This document shows, one piece after another, positions 58,601-64,000 of a stretch of DNA of 64,000 nt. Within the stretch, counting starts at the first letter, position 1, and each line of letters starts with the position of its first letter. The position numbers and the translations under genes were made by a program. Source of the DNA: Pristionchus mayeri (Eukaryota > Nematoda > Chromadorea > Rhabditida > Neodiplogasteridae); assembly GCA_036245805.1 (NCBI GenBank), contig BTRK01000006.1, positions 42,254,520-42,318,519 on the forward strand, in the 5' to 3' direction. The notes below the pieces were generated by a model. That model ran no database searches. It saw nothing but the letters and a program-made list of their open reading frames with translations, and was not told where the DNA came from.

Positions 58601-61600
58601 AGCTCTGACTCTGCGTGAGCCCACAGAAGTTCTCGTGCACGTCCTATCGCAAGTCGACTCGATGACCTTCCCTCTCGCTCTCTGGCTCGGAATCCCGGCT
58701 GCGCCTGTCATCGTGAGTTTTCCTCATAATACGGTATTAATTTTGGAAAATGAATCGATATTGTGCAGCATTTAAAACGATTTTTTTTGATAAAAATTGC
58801 TTCGACTTTCTTGAAAACGAGTGTCAATTTGGAGCATTTCAGACTATCCACCGCTCGGTCGATGGCTACAAGCCCACCTACCGGGCTAAGCTGGACACGC
58901 TCCCGTGGTGGGTGGCCAGCCAGTACCTAACGACGAAGAGAATCACCGACTCCATTGAGAACGCCTACTTCCTGGTATGTCTTTCAAGTATTACGTTGCT
59001 TTCACATTTATTTACTTTTTGGAAAATCCATGTGAACATGAGCGATTTCGAAAACTCCGCAAGCTATCAAGGATTTTGTTCAATCTATCTTTTCAGAGCA
59101 AGGTGATGCTCAAGGGTCTCTCCGCACTCGAGCAGATGGAGATCGTCGGCGTCGACAACGTCGTCGACTTCGCCAACAAGGTCTTCAAGAGCCAGTACAT
59201 CGCGCCCTCCGTCCTCATCTTCAAGTACAAGTACGCGCAACTCAAGGAGGCTATCGCGGTAAGCTTTTTGCTTTTTAAAAATAGGATTAACGTTACTCAA
59301 CAACAAAATAAATCATTGCCTAACAAGGAATGACCGCGAGGGTTGGTTGGAGTTTTTCAATGAGACCTAGCGCGATCGAAAGAGGATCAAATTATAAGAA
59401 CTTCTACGTTTTTCATATCTGCTAAAATGGATGTCTGGGCTCATAGTGGGGAGAGGTCTAAAACCGTTCATTTCTGAGGCTATGTTCAGAAATTCCACAA
59501 CGACCCAGACTTCCATAGAAGCGTTTAGCAGATATGAAAAACGTAGTTCTTAGAATTTGATCCTCTTTTGATCGCGCTAGGTCTCGTTCAAAAACTCCAA
59601 CCTACCGTCGCGGCCATTCCTTGTAAGAACAAGGCTAAGATGGATGCGTACAATGAAAGTATGATAAAATGATTTAATATGTATTAGGTTGGTAAGACAG
59701 TTCTGTCGCGTTTCTCGTTTTTTACATTTTGGTTTATCCTGCCAATCAAAGTTGATCAATCTTCATACGATCTTCAGTAGTCTAATAGTGCTTGGCTACT
59801 CTTTCGAGAAAACGTTATCAAAGTATTCTCCAATTACTAATTCTGGCACAGTCAACTGTCAAATTCAGCGAAATTGATCACCAACCATATTTTTTATTTG
59901 TTCATGGTAGAAAGAAGAAATGTGATATGGGCATAACTAACATGCTATTGTAACGTGCAACATGTGGACATGTTTTTCATTGCATAACAATAAGAACGCC
60001 CCATTACGCCAACTTGGGATCAGCGCTAATTCTGAAAATTTCACTGAATCGAATTTTGTTGTTAAGCATTTCACATCCCTGAAGATTTAACGATTGATCC
60101 AATAAGCTCAATTGTAGTGAGTAGTGAAATACTCGTCATGATTAGTGTTTACCGTAAATGGGAAAGTGGTGCACCTAACTGTTCGTAAGCTACATTTTTT
60201 CAAATGATGAAACCGAAAATTGTTCTTTGAAATCAGTTTTTTTGCAATCTGCAGCTTCCCACACATATCGAATGCCGGACGTTATGTGATAATATGGATG
60301 TACAACTATAGTGTTATCACCCTTCAAAGCAGTAGAAGCAATTGGTAGCTCTTATTCAAACGGCTGAGTTCAAAAAATTACACCATACAATTTTCAGAGT
60401 TTTTGAGATTTTATTTATTTACTCGTTTTATATGCGAAATATAATCGACTTAAACCTGCTGGCGTATACTACTTACATCACTTCACCTTATTTTAAATTG
60501 AATTTCCAGACAATTTATTCAGTCAAGGAAAAAGGGAAAAAATAGTACGCGACAGAACTTTCTTACCAACCTAATATTAATACCGATATTCTCAGGCGCA
60601 TAAGAAGCTGAGCTGCGAGTCAGAGGAGAGCAGAGACGAGGCTGCGATTGATAAGGCAGCAAAATTGATTGAGCACGAACTGGAGTACGCCGAGAGTCTC
60701 AACTCATGGGTTAGTTGGAGCCAGAATACATCGAGATGAGTCAACTCGCTTACCCTTATTATGTTCTTATGAAGACAATTTTGATGTAATACAATTGTTT
60801 CTTGCAGCTGGGCCAGGGTCTGCTCGGGGAGTGCACTCCGCTAGGCATTCACATGATCGAACTGGGCGGGCATCACGGAACCGCATTCCGATTCTGCCCA
60901 CTCGAGCATGCTGCAGGTCGGATTTTCAACCTAATAGGCATTGCCAATAACACGTGTAAAGTGTAAAGTAAAGTGTAAAGTGTAACACGTGTAAATAACA
61001 CGTGTAACACGTGTAAAGAAGTGTACTTTCAAATTCGAAAATTGACGTGTGCTATTGTACATCTTTGCAGCCAACAGCTCGAACATGGACCACGTCCAGA
61101 AGTTTATCAAGCAGCTCTCTGAGGTGAGTACTCATGCATTTACTATCAAGCTGTGATTGACGAGTGCATTTCAAAGCCAAAAGTGTAAGCAGATACAACT
61201 ACACATCTCAGCGATGTTTTACAGAACGTATAAGGCAGTATGGCCTAATGGTCCGAATCAACTTGAAGAACGGGAAGAATACATTCTGAACATTAACATA
61301 ATTCAGGTGATGAGCATCATCGATTCCACAGTCGCAGCTCGTCGCAGCTTCGCTGACATGAAGACGGAGTTCCCCTCGCTCGCTCAGCTTCCCATCAACA
61401 AGTGGGCCGGAGTGGGCGCAGTTTGGTGAGATTCGTGAATTCTTTAATCCTCACATGGATCCTTTTCTTTGAAAATTGATTGGAATACGCGGTTGCGATT
61501 GCTTTTCTTTGAGAAACTCTGGCGATGTCGCAGTTTGGAACAGTAACTTTGAATCCTTCTTTTGAAACTTGATACGAATATGCAGTTGAAGAAGTTTTTT

Positions 61601-63086
61601 TTCGATGAGAATATCTTGAAATCTGACATTTTGGAAGATTATTTAACTTAGAAATCTTCTTGCAGCTACATCCCCTCTATCGTGAAGGAGACCAACCCTG
61701 AGGAGTGGAACGAGAAGCAGCGTCAGCAGGTGTCCATGCTCAACATGGAGCTCGTGCACTCCCTCCGATCTGTTGACTCAGCATTCTCCTCGGGAGAATC
61801 AGCGCTGTGAGTGATTATGATGACTGGCCGTTTTTAGAAGAAACGTATGATGGCATTTCAATTATTGGTATTTAATGTTATGATTCATGACGGTTCTCCG
61901 CAGGTTTGGCGTCAGTTGCGTGAAATTCGGCATGCTCTCGGACGCTAACGACCTCGTTGATCTGATGAGAATGGTTTCCGAGAGGGGAAAGGAGATCGAG
62001 AACAGCCAACAGGTCAGCATTTCGAAATTGCCATATTTGCGAAAACAATTTATATTTCCATTTTTTTATTCACCATAAGAGAGATGCAAGTGGCTTAGCG
62101 CTACCACTTAAAGTCTATAATTGGAAACGACTATAGCTCGTATTTTGAAATTGCTATTCCAGTATCTGGATACTCTCGCCGAGCAGATTCGAAAGGGAAT
62201 TGAGGAAGCCCAACAGGAACTGAAACACGAGAACGACGCGAGACTTCAACAGGAGGTAAATCTTGGAATATTTTTTGTGCTCAGATAAAGTGGTCGAGAG
62301 GTTTGGCAAAAGCAGGAGTAAATGAAAAAAAAGATAAAATTTACAACAAAAAATAATTTTAGGGAGTGATGCGACAACTGCCCATCATGGGCTCGCTCGT
62401 CAACTGGTTCTCGCCCATCGAACATCCCAACATCAAGGGACGCAGCTTCAACCTGAAGACTGGTGAGTAGACCTACCAAAGAGAAGATGGGTGTACTTCA
62501 GCTATGGTCCGCTAATGAAGACTGACATCGGGGTGTATAATAAATTTAGTGGTTTCAAATTTGTTTGAAAAAAACACTTTTTTATCATTAGTATTCACAT
62601 ATTTTGCAGGAGAAATTCAGACCACCGACGTCCTCTACAAGCACAAGCAGGGCGATTCTGAGCTGAAGACGCCGATGACGCCCATCGAGACTCCTCAGGT
62701 AGATTGAGCTAGTTCATTACTTGGCATTACAATTGCCCAAATGAGCAAGAAATTTAGCACCTATTGTACGTTTTCCATTGGATAGACGAGGGCTGATTAA
62801 GCTGGAAACTATAAAAACAATGCATATTTGTTCTTGCGAACGGCGGAAAACGATTAGATAAGGAGTTCCCTGATCAGGCGCTCTCTCACCTTCGCACACT
62901 CTCTCATACACAGCGCGTCAAATGGCAGTATCTAAAAATTGACTCTGATTTTAGTTTCTCAACATTCCTTTGAAGGCACCCCACGACTTCAACAAGAACA
63001 CGATCGTCGTTGAGAAGAAGGATTCGATCCAAGAAGAGTCTCCTGAAGAAGTGAAAGAGAGCCAAGAAGTACCCGCGTCAGCATGA
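49652..63086 (+). CDS. PDXDC1-like PLP-decarboxylase-fold protein, 24 exons
   Basis: Orthologue of vertebrate PDXDC1 (human 788 aa; here 802). Exons: 49652-49713, 56174-56197, 56280-56376, 56498-56637, 56781-56844, 56947-57054, 57184-57238, 57289-57368, 57616-57750, 57973-58051, 58284-58375, 58593-58712, 58843-58974, 59097-59258, 60596-60709, 60808-60916, 61071-61123, 61307-61425, 61666-61806, 61904-62012, 62163-62255, 62363-62462, 62610-62698, 62955-63086. All phases join into one frame. The N-terminal helix (SLVANLDGALNVAMLEKI) matches the human LAEMGKNLKEAVKMLE region, then comes the decarboxylase fold. The C-terminal IRKGIEEAQQEL, GSLVNWFSP and KGRSFNL are family hallmarks. The usual PLP aspartate (HVDAA) is replaced by HIVGQ (residues 308-312), and the Schiff-base HK lysine is missing at DSMTFPLALW (334-343), so it is probably a pseudoenzyme. 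The exon 6 acceptor (aatttgag) is weak but forced by frame. Confidence 0.95.
52359..52890 (+). repeat. tandem exon-like duplication in intron 1
   Basis: Two units of about 266 bp both begin gaaaggtaaagc. Unit 1 has an open frame at 52386-52629 flanked by gtcttag and the donor gtaaag, encoding RFLEQFFSRIVSLL and PLAVIAFSNCFLLRGRWLG. Unit 2 encodes FLARIVHNLTRPLAVIAFSYCILL and RRIWLET in the matching frame but has a TGA upstream. Indels between them are 3 and 6 nt, so the frame was kept. The end of a third unit (gcgctaacgaaag before gtaaag) lies at about 52350. Hydrophobic segments suggest membrane helices. The family is unknown. Confidence 0.5.
53321..54793. mobile_element. foldback element, 1.47 kb, in intron 1
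   Basis: The ends read gggaacaatttccaactttt and its reverse complement. Arms of about 560-590 bp (53321-53884 and 54205-54793) are highly similar, with words gtggtagcatacactagag, gctcccagacgagctagaga and aagtgacgttggccataaaa. The unique centre is about 320 bp. No transposase frame. Confidence 0.9.
57369..57395 (+). repeat. TTA/ATT microsatellite in intron 8
   Basis: About seven units of att starting just after the donor gtgctt. Confidence 0.8.
59325..59623. mobile_element. foldback element, ~0.3 kb, in intron 14
   Basis: Ends caaggaatgaccgcgagggt and, in reverse complement, caaggaatggccgcgacggt. Arms of about 130 bp share tggagtttttcaa/ttgaacgaga, gcgcgatcgaaagagg and tttttcatatctgcta. Non-autonomous MITE. 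Confidence 0.85.
59684..60574. mobile_element. mariner-type non-autonomous element in intron 14
   Basis: An 891-bp element with TIRs ttaggttggtaagacagttc and (reverse complement) ttaggttggtaagaaagttc, each continuing tgtcgcg, bounded by TA at 59682-59683 and 60575-60576. The interior shows no transposase signature in any frame. The TIR resembles that of the mariner at 39144-40365 at its first nine bases but is otherwise a different family. Its right end lies only about 20 bp before exon 15. Confidence 0.85.
60951..61020 (+). repeat. GTGTAAA minisatellite in intron 16
   Basis: Short units of gtgtaaa, agtaaagt and acacgtgtaa alternate; cacgtg appears four times. Confidence 0.8.
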
Positions 63087-63777
63087 ACCTTTCATTAGCC
63101 TTTGAGTCGACTCTCGACTCACCCTTCCCTCCCCGTGTCATTCCCCGCCTGTGATAGTAGCTCCCTTTCCGGAATACAGTCTTTGTATCAGATAACCGGT
63201 CCACTCATCAGTGACTATGTAACCTCTACCGGTACTAGGTCAGATGAGAAGTATCACGTCATGCAGCCTTTGGTATTTCAAATGCAGCATGACGTCATAG
63301 ATTTCATCCGACCTGGTGTCCCTCTACCGCGTCGGCATTTGGCCACCGACACACATTTCCATTCGTCTGAATTCACGTTACGGCTTGTAAGCACCCTGCA
63401 CCATTCGGATTTTGTCTTCTCACTTGAAAAACATCCCACGCTTCAGAGGAATTGAAATAGCTTTTGTACACTAACGATAACATATTTCAGAGGGTATTTG
63501 TTGTAACTGTATTTTCATTATTTATTATTTTATGCGTCATTGCTGCATAAACAGTTTTTTTAATGCGATGCATTTAATTGCATGATGTTGAACAAAATTA
63601 GAGACGTATTGAATGGAAAAAATAGTTTTGGAGGATGGAAAAACTAGTTACAAAAACATTCAAAATTATAGAAAAATTTACGAAAGTAAGATATCTGCAC
63701 ACAAATCGCTGGATCTTTATCAGAGGACTTTCGATCAGATGTGATCTGAGCAACTACTTGTACATTCTAATTAAAGT
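63087..63777. other. 3' UTR / intergenic after the PDXDC1-like gene
   Basis: No gene is supported. A short imperfect hairpin (gtcatgcagc...gcagcatgac, about 63259-63296) lies in the probable 3' UTR. The frame at 63102-63455 has no recognised motif. Confidence 0.5.
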
Positions 63778-64000
63778 TCAGACACATGAACACAAGCAAT
63801 GCTGTTGAGAAGAATAGGGAAAAAGAAAAGTTTCAAATGCTCCCTCACGCTCCCACTCTATCGCATAGTTCTCTATCCTCTCGAGCATCCTCCAGTTCTC
63901 TGGTTCGAAATTCCCTAGCAATTCTGGCATGTGGACATTCCAGATCGCTCCATAGCAAGTGCTCATTGCCAGCGATTCTCCTTCGTAATGAGCACATTGC
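63778..64000 (-). CDS. 3' end of an unidentified gene (partial)
   Basis: A minus-strand frame is open from the window edge to a stop at 63778, reading CAHYEGESLAMSTCYGAIWN, VHMPELLGNFEPENW, RMLERIENYAIEWEREGAF and ending QQHCLCSCV. The composition (tryptophan, charged helices) looks coding and the frame continues upstream without a start. I do not recognise the family. It would be convergent with the PDXDC1-like gene, with about 690 bp between stop codons. Confidence 0.45.
   Translation of the reverse strand, partial: QCAHYEGESLAMSTCYGAIWNVHMPELLGNFEPENWRMLERIENYAIEWEREGAFETFLFPYSSQQHCLCSCV

Overview
The window is nuclear DNA of a nematode, most likely of the Rhabditida. The clearest sign is an exact 22-nt SL1 spliced-leader sequence built into the genome at 11013-11034 and 26138-26159. 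Many short introns (often 50-170 nt) with TTTCAG-like acceptors agree with this. The dense exons of the one large gene (24 exons for about 800 residues) recall diplogastrids such as Pristionchus; that placement is inference.

Layout. (1) 1-1059: repeat-like flank. (2) 1060-36245: a giant inverted repeat, left arm 1060-18254, right arm 18954-36245, spacer about 700 bp. Each arm holds, from outside inwards: a 4-exon secreted protein with one LDL-receptor class A domain; a run of foldback elements; a dead RTE-type non-LTR retrotransposon; an intronless rps-7 (eS7) retrocopy that still carries SL1; and a second, smaller inverted repeat of a multi-exon secreted-protein gene, so the locus holds four copies of that gene. 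Coordinates of matching points add up to 37305 (left <7.9 kb), 37339 (left 8.1-10.0 kb) or 37172 (left 10.1-16.6 kb). The steps come from a 34-bp and a 168-bp indel and a one-base insertion. The outer 15 kb of the arms are almost identical, but the innermost 1.6 kb on each side are clearly diverged.

(3) 36.2-45.1 kb: transposon-dense DNA. It holds a foldback with a tRNA-like sequence, a foldback interrupted by a decayed mariner, tandem repeats, and a 1.57-kb foldback containing an acidic ORF. (4) 45.1-49.6 kb: pyrimidine-rich DNA with several copies of a ~93-bp hairpin element, upstream of the main gene. (5) 49652-63086: the one clearly intact large host gene, a PDXDC1 orthologue (PLP-decarboxylase fold, probably catalytically dead). 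Its 6.5-kb first intron carries a 1.47-kb foldback and a tandem exon-like duplication, and intron 14 carries a mariner-type non-autonomous element. (6) The right edge holds the 3' end of an unidentified gene on the minus strand.

The locus looks like a hot spot for inverted duplication at several scales: hairpins of 45-95 bp, foldbacks of 0.3-1.7 kb, a 5-kb palindrome and the 35-kb palindrome. A foldback assembly artefact is possible for the large palindrome. The arm-specific indels and uneven divergence argue against a simple mirrored read.
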